Source: Sandaracinomonas limnophila (GTDB lineage Bacteria; Bacteroidota; Bacteroidia; Cytophagales; Spirosomataceae). Taken from it: DNA of 64,000 bases. A model generated the notes under the pieces. The model did not search any database, was not told the DNA's origin, and saw nothing but the letters and a program-made list of their open reading frames with translations. Made by a program: the position numbers and the translations under genes. Shown here piece by piece: positions 26,212 to 34,323 of this stretch (its first letter is position 1; every line of letters begins with the position of its first letter). Where the stretch lies: NCBI RefSeq assembly GCF_004005965.1, contig NZ_SACY01000006.1:1-64000 (forward strand), given 5' to 3'.

Positions 26212-27728
26212 TTTACTATTTTTTTACCTTCTTCTTCCACCGGAACCACCCATTGAATTGTGCCCGGGATAGACTCATTGTGTAATCTGTCAAATGCAGT
26301 AATGGCGAAACCATATCCCGAACGCATCAAGTTACTTGGAATCACCAAATTAGTATTTTTTCCTTTGTAAATGATATGTTCCGATTGCTCTAAAGGATCA
26401 ACATCTGTTTTCTTGAAATGATATACCACATAATATGCCACAGGATCTTGATCTACAGGCGGTTCACCAGATTTCCAAGTTAAAGTCCAATCCCCCTCTT
26501 TTTTCGACAAACTTACCTGATGCGGAGCTGTTGGTGGAATACTATCTATCCAAGGCATTGTTGGCACTAAGGCTATTTGCCTGAAAAAATCATTGCGTAA
26601 AGTATCCCTAAGTTTTTTGGTATTATTGGTCAAAATTTTACTACGAAAATAAATAGAGCCTTGCGATTTTGGGTGCGATCTTGTCAACTCCAATTGCTTT
26701 ATCATTTCACCGACATTCCAAGAATCAGTGAGATGATAGGCCCCAATTCCTGCATAAATAGGACGATCATAACTGTGCTCAGTCCACCAATTTAACAATG
26801 GTCCAAAAGGTGCTACTCCGTGATTTGTTGGCCAATACAATTGAGGTGCTAAGTAATCTACCCATCCTTCTTTCACCCATTTTTCGGTATCTGCGAATAA
26901 ATCTGAATAAGATTGAAGTCCTTTTTTTGTTGGAGAACCTTCGGGATATGTTGGACTTTGGTGGCGATAAATTCCAAATGGACTAATTCCAAACTTCACC
27001 TTTGGCTTTTCTTCTTTTATAGTTTCAGCAATTTGCTGTATCAACATATCGATATTTCTCCTTCTCCAATCTTCTATTTTCTCATCCCCTATTTTGTACT
27101 TTTCAAAGGCCTCTTGGTCTAAAATCTTTGATTTGGCACTTGGATATGGATAAAAATAATCATCGAAATGGATCCCATCTACGTTGTAATTTTTCACCAA
27201 ATTACGAACTACCGAATTGATGTAATTGCGAACTTCGGGTAAACCAAAATTGAAAATATGTTGTCCATTGTACAACAATAGCCATTCAGGATGTTTTCTT
27301 GCAATATGTTCAGAACTCAATAAAGTTTTGGTAGAAAGATTGGCACGATTCAAATTCAACCAGGCATGAAACTCAATTCCCCGATTGTGTGATTCTTGAA
27401 TCATAAATTCCAATGGATCAAAATAAGGGATAGGTGCTTGTCCTTGCAGCCCTCTGAAAATATTGGCCCATGGTTCTTGACTTTTGGCATAAAGTGCATC
27501 AGAAGCCACCCGAACTTGCACAAAAACGGCATTGATACCCGTTTGATGATGGGAGTTTACTAAAGAAATAAATTCTTCTTTTTGCGTAATTCCATTATAA
27601 TTTCCGGGACTTGGCCAGTCCAAATTTTGAACAGTTGCTACCCACACCCCACGAAGTTCTCGTTTGGGTCCGGCAATGCCAACAAAACTTATTAAAAAAA
27701 CAATTAAACTACTTAAAACGGCCTTCAT
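26208..27728 (-). CDS. glycosyl-hydrolase-like 10 (GHL10/YngK-type) family protein
   Basis: About 506 residues from the ATG at 27728; a GTG three codons earlier overlaps the promoter box. Signal peptide at the N-terminus (VLSSLIVFLISFVGIAG), then the GHL10 TIM-barrel (formerly DUF187): RELRGVWVATVQNLDWPS, GINAVFVQVRVASDALY, WLNLNRANLST, YNVDGIHFDDYFYP, DYLAPQLYWPTNHG. A fibronectin-III-like tail (about 405-500) follows. Probable periplasmic or surface hydrolase of peptidoglycan-like or other glycans, substrate unproven. A TATCTTTG box (27737-27744) ends 8 bases before the ATG. Confidence 0.92.
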   Translation of the reverse strand: MKAVLSSLIVFLISFVGIAGPKRELRGVWVATVQNLDWPSPGNYNGITQKEEFISLVNSHHQTGINAVFVQVRVASDALYAKSQEPWANIFRGLQGQAPIPYFDPLEFMIQESHNRGIEFHAWLNLNRANLSTKTLLSSEHIARKHPEWLLLYNGQHIFNFGLPEVRNYINSVVRNLVKNYNVDGIHFDDYFYPYPSAKSKILDQEAFEKYKIGDEKIEDWRRRNIDMLIQQIAETIKEEKPKVKFGISPFGIYRHQSPTYPEGSPTKKGLQSYSDLFADTEKWVKEGWVDYLAPQLYWPTNHGVAPFGPLLNWWTEHSYDRPIYAGIGAYHLTDSWNVGEMIKQLELTRSHPKSQGSIYFRSKILTNNTKKLRDTLRNDFFRQIALVPTMPWIDSIPPTAPHQVSLSKKEGDWTLTWKSGEPPVDQDPVAYYVVYHFKKTDVDPLEQSEHIIYKGKNTNLVIPSNLMRSGYGFAITAFDRLHNESIPGTIQWVVPVEEEGKKIVK

Positions 27729-27743
27729 ACGTGGCACAAAGAT

Positions 27744-27797
27744 AATTGTTAATTGTTAATTGTTAATTGTTAATTGTTAATTGTTAATTGTTAATTA
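27744..27797. repeat. 7-bp tandem repeat TTGTTAA
   Basis: About seven consecutive copies of TTGTTAA (or TTAATTG in the other phase) directly upstream of the GHL10 promoter box. The copy number could vary by slippage and alter promoter spacing or strength. A weaker version lies at 4936-4972. Confidence 0.85.
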
Positions 27798-27819
27798 TGG
27801 AATATGATATAATTAATAG

Positions 27820-27866
27820 ATACTCGCTAACTTGCTTACTTGCTCACTTGTTCACTATCTCACTTG
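27820..27866. repeat. ACTTGCTCACTTG-type repeat next to the response regulator stop
   Basis: CGCTAACTTGCTTACTTGC followed by TCACTTGTTCAC and variants. On the minus strand it begins at the TAG stop of the response regulator gene. Same family as at 33351-33432, 34105-34215, 43440-43600 and 47955-48050. Confidence 0.75.
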
Positions 27867-27867
27867 C

Positions 27868-28560
27868 CTACTCTACACTAAACATATACCCAACCCCTTT
27901 TAAGGTCTTAATAAAGGTTTCTGGAATTTTTTCTCGAAGTTTTCGGATATGAACATCGATGGTTCTTTCAACGACATATACATCATTGCCCCAAACTTTT
28001 TCCAATAATTCATCCCGATTGAAAACTTTGTTTGGATGAGAGGCAAGGAAAATCAATAATTCGAATTCTTTTTTAGGCAATACGAGAGGTCTGCCTTGAA
28101 ATGAAGCTGAATAATTAGTACGGTTTATAATCAATCCACCAATTTCAACTGTTTCATTTTGTTCTTCTGTAGCACCATCACGGTTTACAATGGCATTAAT
28201 TCTACTGACTAAAGCTCTTGGCTTTATCGGTTTGATTATGTAATCATGAGCACCAGCATCGAAAGCTGCTACCTCGGTGTATTCTTCTCCGCGCGCAGTC
28301 AAAAATAAAATCATTATATTTTTGAATTCAGCAATTGCCTTTATTTTCCGGGAAGTTTCAATGCCATCCATTTTGGGCATCATCACATCCATAATAATAA
28401 GGTTGGGCTTAAATACCTTTACCTTTTCTAAGGCTTCTACCCCATCTCCTGCTGTTTCAAGAATATAATTTTCTTTTGCTAAATTGTATTCTAAAAGCTC
28501 CAAAATGTCTGGATCGTCGTCAACAAGAAGAATTTTAAAGTTTGCTGGATTTGCTCTCAT
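27868..28560 (-). CDS. OmpR/PhoB-family response regulator
   Basis: 230 residues. Receiver domain with acidic pocket ILLVDDDPDILELL, phospho-acceptor Asp in LIIMDVMMPKMDGIE near residue 60, conserved Thr and Lys (LFLTARGE, YIIKPIKPRAL), then a winged-helix effector with VFNRDELLEKVWGNDVYVVE and RTIDVHIRKLREKI. No histidine kinase is adjacent, so it is an orphan here. A TTTG-16-TATCTTTG promoter (-7 at 28584-28591) precedes it. The stop abuts a simple repeat. Confidence 0.96.
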   Translation of the reverse strand: MRANPANFKILLVDDDPDILELLEYNLAKENYILETAGDGVEALEKVKVFKPNLIIMDVMMPKMDGIETSRKIKAIAEFKNIMILFLTARGEEYTEVAAFDAGAHDYIIKPIKPRALVSRINAIVNRDGATEEQNETVEIGGLIINRTNYSASFQGRPLVLPKKEFELLIFLASHPNKVFNRDELLEKVWGNDVYVVERTIDVHIRKLREKIPETFIKTLKGVGYMFSVE

Positions 28561-28649
28561 GCTTATTGGCGTGAATTATGACACAAAGATAGAGACCCTA
28601 ATATTAACAAATTGTTAATTTTAATGTAATTTAAGGTAATATTTACTCT

Positions 28650-29729
28650 ATGACAAATAAACACCCCTTTAGTTCCCGGTTGGCTGCCACTCTATTTTCC
28701 ATTGGAGTGGGCATCGTAGGAATGATTTGGTTGAAAGACATTTTAGTACTTTTAGCTTCTGCCTTGGTTTTGTCTTTATTGATCTTGCCGCTTTCTTCTT
28801 GGATGGAAAAAAAAGGTATGCCAAGGTCATTAAGTATTATTATTGTTTTACTAATAAGCAGTTTTGTTTTAGTGGGAGGGTTTACTGTTTTAAGCCTTCA
28901 AGTTGCAGACATTGTTTCAGATTGGCCCAATTATGTACAAAAATTCGAAAAATACATTTCGACGGCCCAATCGTTTTTGTCGAAAAATTTAAATATTTCA
29001 CGCAAGAAACAAATGTTAGAAGTGACCAATCAGACCATGAATTTGCTCAAAAATTCCGGTGTGATTTTAGGTACCACCTTCGGAACTTTGCTACATGTAA
29101 TTACTACACTTATCATTTTACCCATATTTATCTTTTTCTTTTTATACTATCGCTCATTTTTTGCAGCCTTTTTACATCAAGTTTTCCCTAAAATTGAAGA
29201 AGGAGAAATGCAAAATTTATTGAGGAAAATCGGCCGAGTAGTTCAAAGTTATTTGCAAGGCCTACTGATGGTTATGATAATGGCTGGCATTTTAAACACC
29301 ATTGGCTTCTGGTGGATTGGCGTACCCTATTTTGCATTTTTTGGCACACTAACGGGGGTCTTTTTATTAATTCCTTATGTTGGGATTTGGCTTGCTGCCT
29401 CACTCCCAATTATTTTGAGTTTGGTCACTTTAAGTCCATCCCATGCAATGGCGGTTGTAGCTTGGGTGGCAGCAGTTCAATTCATTGAGGCCAATTTCAT
29501 CACTCCTATGGTGATTGGTTCGAAGGTAAGCATGAATCCCATGGTTGCAATGATTGCTTTATTACTTGGAGAAACTATTTGGGGAATACAAGGACTTATT
29601 TTAGCCCTTCCTCTTACGGCGATGCTAAAAGTGATTTTTGATTTTGTGCCAGAACTGAATGCCTACGGTTTTTTGCTGGGAGCAGCACCTAAAAGAGTGA
29701 AAAGTGGAAAGTTGAAAGTGGAAAGTTGA
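28650..29729 (+). CDS. AI-2E transporter family (TqsA/PerM-like) permease
   Basis: 359 residues, about eight membrane helices in the usual arrangement with a soluble insert after the third helix (residues about 85-150). Family motifs include LLIPYVGIWLAASLPIILS and the later IEANFITPMVIGSKVSMNP. Family members export small molecules or act as Na+/H+ or lipid-related transporters; the substrate cannot be inferred. The last residues, KSGKLKVES, are encoded by the GGAAAGTTGAAAGT repeat, not by conserved sequence. Confidence 0.9.
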   Translation: MTNKHPFSSRLAATLFSIGVGIVGMIWLKDILVLLASALVLSLLILPLSSWMEKKGMPRSLSIIIVLLISSFVLVGGFTVLSLQVADIVSDWPNYVQKFEKYISTAQSFLSKNLNISRKKQMLEVTNQTMNLLKNSGVILGTTFGTLLHVITTLIILPIFIFFFLYYRSFFAAFLHQVFPKIEEGEMQNLLRKIGRVVQSYLQGLLMVMIMAGILNTIGFWWIGVPYFAFFGTLTGVFLLIPYVGIWLAASLPIILSLVTLSPSHAMAVVAWVAAVQFIEANFITPMVIGSKVSMNPMVAMIALLLGETIWGIQGLILALPLTAMLKVIFDFVPELNAYGFLLGAAPKRVKSGKLKVES

Positions 29730-29872
29730 AAACTTGCGCTCAGCTCTGCTGAGTGCATAATATTATGTATGAAACTTTTAGTTTCATTTTACTAAAAAAA
29801 TATTTTACAAATATTCAACACTCAGCAGAGCTGAGCGTTAGACACTTTCCACTTTTCACTTTTCACTTCAAA
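29696..29872. repeat. nested inverted repeat between AI-2E permease and PRTase genes
   Basis: Outer arms: GTGGAAAGTTGAAAGTGG (29696-29731 region) and ACTTTCCACTTTTCACTTTT (29842-29872 region), inverted. Inner arms: GCGCTCAGCTCTGCTGAGTGC (about 29737-29756) and CACTCAGCAGAGCTGAGCG (about 29818-29837), which are the same REP-like palindrome as around the transposase at 58.3-59.2 kb. A core of about 60 AT-rich bases lies between. The outer arms encode the C-terminus and stop of the permease and the stop of the PRTase. Confidence 0.85.
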
Positions 29873-30366
29873 TAAACCCCTCTTCTTTTTTCATCTGAAA
29901 TAACAACTTCTACATGTTCGGATAGGGTTGTGGCTAGTTCATAACCTTTGTAATCTGCTGCGATGGGAAATTTCCGATAATTTCTATCTACCAAAACGGC
30001 CACCTGAATTTTTTTAACCGGGATACTTAAAAAGGGTGCCAAACTATAGGAAAAGGTTCTTCCCGTATTTAATACATCATCCACAACCACAATCACCTTG
30101 TTTTCAAAGAGATTTAAATCACAATCGAATTTAACAGGACGTTCGTAGGGCTCCTCTTTATTTAAATTTATTTCAACTGCTTTCGCCTTAATTTTAGATA
30201 TTTCTGACAAATTTTGACACAGCATTTGTGCCATGGCATAGCCTTCACCTATGATTCCAGCAAATAAAATCTCTTTCTCTTCAAAATTGTTTTCATAAAT
30301 CTGAAAAGCAATTCTTCTGATTTTCTGGGTAAGTGCTTCCGAATTTAATACCTGCTCTGAACTCAT
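29863..30366 (-). CDS. phosphoribosyltransferase, PyrR-like
   Basis: 167 residues. PRPP-binding motif VIVVVDDVLNTGRTFSYSL near residue 93 and an upstream hood segment GIIGEGYAMAQML. Bacteroidota proteins of this type are called PyrR-like or uracil phosphoribosyltransferases, but there is no pyrimidine operon or attenuator here. Substrate uncertain. The stop codon lies in the right arm of the repeat at 29696-29872. Divergent from the YcxB-like gene. Confidence 0.85.
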   Translation of the reverse strand: MSSEQVLNSEALTQKIRRIAFQIYENNFEEKEILFAGIIGEGYAMAQMLCQNLSEISKIKAKAVEINLNKEEPYERPVKFDCDLNLFENKVIVVVDDVLNTGRTFSYSLAPFLSIPVKKIQVAVLVDRNYRKFPIAADYKGYELATTLSEHVEVVISDEKRRGVYLK

Positions 30367-30411
30367 TTTCTTAATTTATCAAACTTAAAATTACCAAAAT
30401 AATCCAAAATT

Positions 30412-30421
30412 CGTACCTTTG
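30412..30421 (+). promoter_or_regulatory. promoter of the YcxB-like/ruvX unit
   Basis: TACCTTTG (about 30414-30421) matches the -7 consensus and lies about 30 bases before the ATG at 30452. It excludes the in-frame GTG-type start at about 30419. Confidence 0.6.
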
Positions 30422-30451
30422 TGGGCTCAATTGAATCTTAATTTTTTTGTT

Positions 30452-31003
30452 ATGTCGAGAATGTACGGTGCACAACGCCAACAAATGCCACAAGCTCCTT
30501 CAAATCCTTTGGCGATCAAAACCAAGAAATATGGTCTTGAAAAAAATAAATACATTGCGCTTTGCATGAGACAATTATTTGCCAACCAATGGATGTGGTT
30601 GTTTGTACCTGTTGCTTTAATAGCCATAAATCTTACGCTTAACTTAACAGGTACCTATAAAAATTGGTGGATCTACATTTTCACTGTAATTGGTGCTATC
30701 GGATATGTATTATTTTGGTTGGTTCAATTCACTGGAATCACACAATTGGCTCAATACAAGCAATTATTTGACAAGTATCGTTACGAAATAGACTCGCGTC
30801 AAATTTTAATGAAGCTTTCCGACAAGGAAGGTGGAATAATGAAGTGGGATATGATTGGCAAGGCTTACAAAGAAAAAAATGCTTACGTTTTTGAAATGGC
30901 AAAATACCAATTTATCTATTTGCCTTTTTCAGTTTTCAACAACGAAAACGATAAGAAATTGATGGATAAAATCTTGCGCGACAAAGGTTACATTCAGTCA
31001 TAA
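30452..31003 (+). CDS. YcxB-like membrane protein
   Basis: 183 residues from the ATG at 30452. Two membrane helices (MWLFVPVALIAINLTLNLTG and WWIYIFTVIGAIGYVLFW) followed by a soluble domain (about 105-183) with YEIDSRQILMKL, KWDMIGKAYKEKNAYVFE and FIYLPFSVF, a YcxB/PH-like pattern. Function unknown. ruvX begins directly after its stop, so the two are co-transcribed. Confidence 0.75.
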   Translation: MSRMYGAQRQQMPQAPSNPLAIKTKKYGLEKNKYIALCMRQLFANQWMWLFVPVALIAINLTLNLTGTYKNWWIYIFTVIGAIGYVLFWLVQFTGITQLAQYKQLFDKYRYEIDSRQILMKLSDKEGGIMKWDMIGKAYKEKNAYVFEMAKYQFIYLPFSVFNNENDKKLMDKILRDKGYIQS

Positions 31004-31420
31004 ATGGGCAGAATTCTTGCAATAGATTACGGACTCAAACGGTCTGGATTGGCGGTAACCGATCCATTAAAAATCATTGCCACTGCCCTAGCTACGGTAA
31101 CCACTACTGAGTTAATAAAATATTTAGAAGATTACTTTAAAAAAGAAGAAGTTGAAGAAGTTGTCATTGGCATGCCCAAAAATCTAGACAACAAGGATAC
31201 GGATTCTACACCATTCGTTCGAAAATTCATCAAAACTTTTGAGAATAAATTCCCCAGCAGGAAAATAACTACAATAGACGAGCGATTCACCTCAAAAATT
31301 GCTCAACAAGCCATGATTACCGGGGGAATGTCTAAAAAAAATAGACAACAAAAAGGGAATGTGGACCAGATTGCTGCGACTATAATATTACAGGAGTATT
31401 TACAAAATAGAACTCTGTAG
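31004..31420 (+). CDS. ruvX: Holliday-junction resolvase-like / pre-16S rRNA nuclease
   Basis: 138-residue RNase-H-fold nuclease (YqgF). Conserved acidic residues are present in ILAIDYGLKRSGLAV, the middle Glu of VVIGMPKNLDN, IDERFTSKIAQQ and the final NVDQIAATIILQEYL. In E. coli the family matures the 16S rRNA 5' end. The terminal residues NRTL and the stop are encoded by a TAGAACT repeat that forms a 14-bp hairpin after the gene. Confidence 0.95.
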   Translation: MGRILAIDYGLKRSGLAVTDPLKIIATALATVTTTELIKYLEDYFKKEEVEEVVIGMPKNLDNKDTDSTPFVRKFIKTFENKFPSRKITTIDERFTSKIAQQAMITGGMSKKNRQQKGNVDQIAATIILQEYLQNRTL

Positions 31421-31482
31421 AACTTTAGTGCATAGAACTGTAGAACTGATGTTCAATACACTAAAGTTCTACAGTTCTACGT
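31406..31482. repeat. TAGAACT inverted repeat between ruvX and PhyH
   Basis: GTAGAACTTTAGTG (31417-31430) is perfectly complementary to CACTAAAGTTCTAC (31459-31472). Additional TAGAACTG / CAGTTCTA copies extend the stem. The left arm contains the ruvX stop; the right ends just before the stop of the convergent PhyH gene. A likely bidirectional hairpin terminator. Confidence 0.85.
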
Positions 31483-31483
31483 A

Positions 31484-32311
31484 CTATTTAACTATAACCT
31501 TAGAGAACCTGTGATAAAACGGCGTCTTACTATTTGAAGATTTCGGCTTATATTTTCCTGTAATTACTGGCACATACATTACTCTGCGGCGTGATTTTTC
31601 ACCGAAGTTTGGAGAGACCTCAACACGATGCCACAAGCGGCCATCGTGGATGGTTAGATCCCCTCTTTCAATTTCAAATGCAACTTCTCTTGCATCTGGC
31701 TTGTGATCTATGAATTGTTTTTTGCCAAACAATAATTTCAATACACTTTGATTTTGGGTTCCAGGCAGTACACGTAATCCTCCATTTGAACTTGGACAAT
31801 CATCTAAATGTATACCAACATTTAACATCGGGAGAATTTTTTGTCCTAAAAATAAATCTCTTGGACTATCGGTATGCCAACCCATTTGCGAAAATTTTGA
31901 ATTGGGCTGATTGATGTAATGGTTGAAAACCAATCCATCTTTTTCATCCTCTCCTACACGACCCTCATAAGGTGCCAAAAATTGAAGTATTAATTTAAAG
32001 CGTGGATCATGTAAAAATTCATTCAAAACTGCGCTATACTTATTTGTAAAGCACATTCTTTGAATCATTGGTTCACCCTTTTCATTTTTTCCAAATTTTA
32101 AAGGAATACCATTTATTTTATCAACACCTTCTGCCAACCACTTTTGCTCTATTTTTTCTAATTCAGCAATAAACGTCAAAGCTGTTTCTGGCTCAATAAA
32201 ACGCTTAAAATGAATTACTCCATATTTTTCAAAATATTCTTTTTGCTCCTCGGTGAGTTCTCCTCCAAATTGGAAGGTTTTGTATTCAAAATCAATCTTT
32301 GCTTTTCTCAT
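31484..32311 (-). CDS. phytanoyl-CoA dioxygenase (PhyH) family protein, copy 1
   Basis: 275 residues. Fe(II)/2-oxoglutarate oxygenase fold: the metal-site HxD is HTDSPRD in MGWHTDSPRDLFLGQ near residue 143, and the distal His is in GDLTIHDGRLWHRVEVSP, with Arg in RRRVMYVP for 2-oxoglutarate. Substrate unknown. It is more distant from the second PhyH protein (53236-54018) than simple duplication would suggest. Convergent with ruvX. Confidence 0.85.
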   Translation of the reverse strand: MRKAKIDFEYKTFQFGGELTEEQKEYFEKYGVIHFKRFIEPETALTFIAELEKIEQKWLAEGVDKINGIPLKFGKNEKGEPMIQRMCFTNKYSAVLNEFLHDPRFKLILQFLAPYEGRVGEDEKDGLVFNHYINQPNSKFSQMGWHTDSPRDLFLGQKILPMLNVGIHLDDCPSSNGGLRVLPGTQNQSVLKLLFGKKQFIDHKPDAREVAFEIERGDLTIHDGRLWHRVEVSPNFGEKSRRRVMYVPVITGKYKPKSSNSKTPFYHRFSKVIVK

Positions 32312-32513
32312 ATTGGTATATGCCTGTGAAAAGGTATTTAAATTAAATTATCGTGGTTTTTATATGGAAATGCAAGTTACGGCGAAAATGCGGAAAATTT
32401 TAACAATTTTATAATTTATCTGATTATTATCAGCAATACTTATTATTTTTTTTCGCCATCTTTGCGCCACAAAATCCCCCTAATAACGAAATATAGAATT
32501 CTTAGTTTAAAAT

Positions 32514-33356
32514 ATGAAGCATTTAATATTCCTCCTTTTATTAAGCCCCTGTTGTTTTAATTTAAAAGCTCAAAAGACAAATTCAAGTCTTAAAAAGGGA
32601 CAATTTTATTTTTCTTGGGGTTACAATCGCTCCACTTATGCAAATTCCGACATCCATTTTGAAGGTCCAGGATATGATTTTACCCTTGCCAATGTAGTTG
32701 CAAAAGATTTCCCCACACCAATAAGTGAAATAAAAACCTATTTGAATCCTAGCTTATTGTCTATCCCACAATTTAATTTTCATGTGGGCTACTTTTTTAA
32801 AGACAATTGGGCATTATCTATCGGCTGGGATCACATGAAATATGTAATGGTAAACGACCAGCTTTCTAGCATTACTGGTAGTATTTCAGGCCAAGTTTCA
32901 AGTCCGGCCATCACTGTAAATCCGAATTATGCAGGAACTTACCAAAACCAGGCATTTACAATCAATTCTAAGGATTTCTTAACTTTCGAACATACAGATG
33001 GTTTCAATTATGCGTCTGTAGAGATTGAAAATTATCATACCATTTGGTCAAGCAAAAAGAAGAATTCGAAATTGGATTGGGTAAATGGTTTTGGCGCAGG
33101 ATTAGTAGTACCCCGCTCTGATGTAAGGTTATTTACCGTGGGTGCCAATCATTTTTGGAACGTAGCCGGAGCAGGTGCCTCCATCAAAACGGGTTTAAGA
33201 TGGCAATTTTCTAAGAAAGTATATTTTGAAGGAATTGCAAAAGCAGGTAGCACAAACCTTTGGAAAATTCAAACTACTGGCAGAGCGGTTGATAAGGCTA
33301 GTCAGGTAATTTCCTATTTGGAGGGATATGGGGCGCTGGGGGTGTATATTAAGTAA
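32514..33356 (+). CDS. outer-membrane beta-barrel protein, conserved hypothetical
   Basis: 280 residues with a signal peptide (HLIFLLLLSPCCFNLKAQ) and alternating beta-strands such as QFYFSWGYNRSTYAN, FNFHVGYFFKDNWALSIGW and SIKTGLRWQFSKKVYFEGIA, consistent with an OmpA/PorT-type barrel. The segment HFEGPGYDFTLANVVAKD recurs, as far as I recall, in a Bacteroidota hypothetical family. Function unknown. The stop codon lies at the start of a GTGAGCAAGTGAGC repeat. The 200 bp upstream hold AT-rich sequence with a CATCTTTGC -7-like box near 32457-32465. Confidence 0.75.
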   Translation: MKHLIFLLLLSPCCFNLKAQKTNSSLKKGQFYFSWGYNRSTYANSDIHFEGPGYDFTLANVVAKDFPTPISEIKTYLNPSLLSIPQFNFHVGYFFKDNWALSIGWDHMKYVMVNDQLSSITGSISGQVSSPAITVNPNYAGTYQNQAFTINSKDFLTFEHTDGFNYASVEIENYHTIWSSKKKNSKLDWVNGFGAGLVVPRSDVRLFTVGANHFWNVAGAGASIKTGLRWQFSKKVYFEGIAKAGSTNLWKIQTTGRAVDKASQVISYLEGYGALGVYIK

Positions 33357-33432
33357 GCGAGTGAGCAAGTGAGCGAGTACTACAACTAACTAAACTTGCT
33401 TACTTGCTTACTTGCCCACTTGCTTGCCCACA
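33351..33432. repeat. GTGAGCAAGTGAGC inverted arms between two outer-membrane genes
   Basis: Left arm about 33351-33379 (AAGTAAGCGAGTGAGCAAGT...) and right arm about 33393-33432 (ACTTGCTTACTTGCTTACTT...) are inverted around about 15 bases. The left arm carries the stop of the preceding gene. The right arm encodes the last residues, VGKQVGK, and stop of the convergent gene. Confidence 0.8.
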
Positions 33433-34232
33433 ACTTTCACTCTAAAAGAAACTCCTACCGCAACATACCAATTCTCTGAATTTGTAAAACTATTTCCTGC
33501 TGAAACATCCAATTTTAGATCATCTGAGGCATAATAGGCCAAGCCTCCGTCGAACCAATGTTCGGTGACTGAATTATTGGGTAATCTACCAAAAACTTCC
33601 GCATAAGCGTATCCTTTTTTGCCAATATTTATACTAGGCGCAATTCTATAAATACCCTCGGCCGTTCCATTTTCATGGAATTCCACACCAAAGTTGTAAC
33701 CAATTCCGAGATTTTTATACAAATCATTTTGAAGAGTTAAAACGATTTGGCTCCATGAGTGCGGCTTTAAATCCTGATCACTGACATCTCTTTTTTCATC
33801 CCGAAAATTGTAATGTACTATCACCGCAGTCCGTGGTTTCCATCCCACAGGATCCATTAAACGCCATTTTAAACCCAAGGCTTCCGAATGGAAACGAAAC
33901 GTAGAACTCCCTTGCAAGTTGGATATATAACGCAATTCAATGGATTTACTTAGTCCATACTTCAACAAAGTAGTGGGTAAAACATATTCCAATTGCCCAC
34001 CATCTAGACTTTTATTAAAGCCCATTTCTGCCTGGATATAGCCTTTTTTCACAATAAATGGACATTCTGTTTGATCTGGTCGATCGGTTTCTATTCTTCC
34101 TTCTTGCTGAGCAAGAGTATTAAAGTGAGCAAGTGAGCAGAGTAAGCAGGTAAGTAGGTGAACTAGTAGCTTCAACCCCTGTGGTTTAAAAAAGTGATCC
34201 AGTGAGCAAGTATTAAAGTAGATAAGTTTCAT
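33408..34232 (-). CDS. transporter / phenol-degradation MetA-like outer-membrane protein
   Basis: 274 residues. The mature start QQEGRIETDRPDQTECPF has the ETDRPDxTE signature of this beta-barrel family, followed by barrel strands (KYGLSKSIELRYISNLQG, AYAEVFGRLPNNSVTE). Function unknown. Unusually, the signal peptide (about residues 17-42, LKLLVHLLTCLLCSLAHFNT) is written by the GTGAGCAAGTGAGC-type repeat on the opposite strand (34105-34215), and the last residues VGKQVGK come from another copy. Both termini therefore appear to have been rebuilt from repeat DNA. Confidence 0.8.
   Translation of the reverse strand: MKLIYFNTCSLDHFFKPQGLKLLVHLLTCLLCSLAHFNTLAQQEGRIETDRPDQTECPFIVKKGYIQAEMGFNKSLDGGQLEYVLPTTLLKYGLSKSIELRYISNLQGSSTFRFHSEALGLKWRLMDPVGWKPRTAVIVHYNFRDEKRDVSDQDLKPHSWSQIVLTLQNDLYKNLGIGYNFGVEFHENGTAEGIYRIAPSINIGKKGYAYAEVFGRLPNNSVTEHWFDGGLAYYASDDLKLDVSAGNSFTNSENWYVAVGVSFRVKVVGKQVGK
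34105..34215. repeat. AGTGAGCAAGTGAGC repeat inside a 5' coding end
   Basis: GTGAGCAAGTGAGCAGAGTA and GCAGGTAAGTAGGTGAACTA, then a single-copy stretch, then CAGTGAGCAAGT. Read leftward it encodes the signal peptide of the outer-membrane protein at 33408-34232. Confidence 0.8.
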
Positions 34233-34323
34233 AAGCCAAAAATAAAAATTTAGTCTTGTCTAAAAAAATATTTAGACATATATAAATAAAATATTTGATT
34301 GGATAATTTTGTAACTTGCAGAG

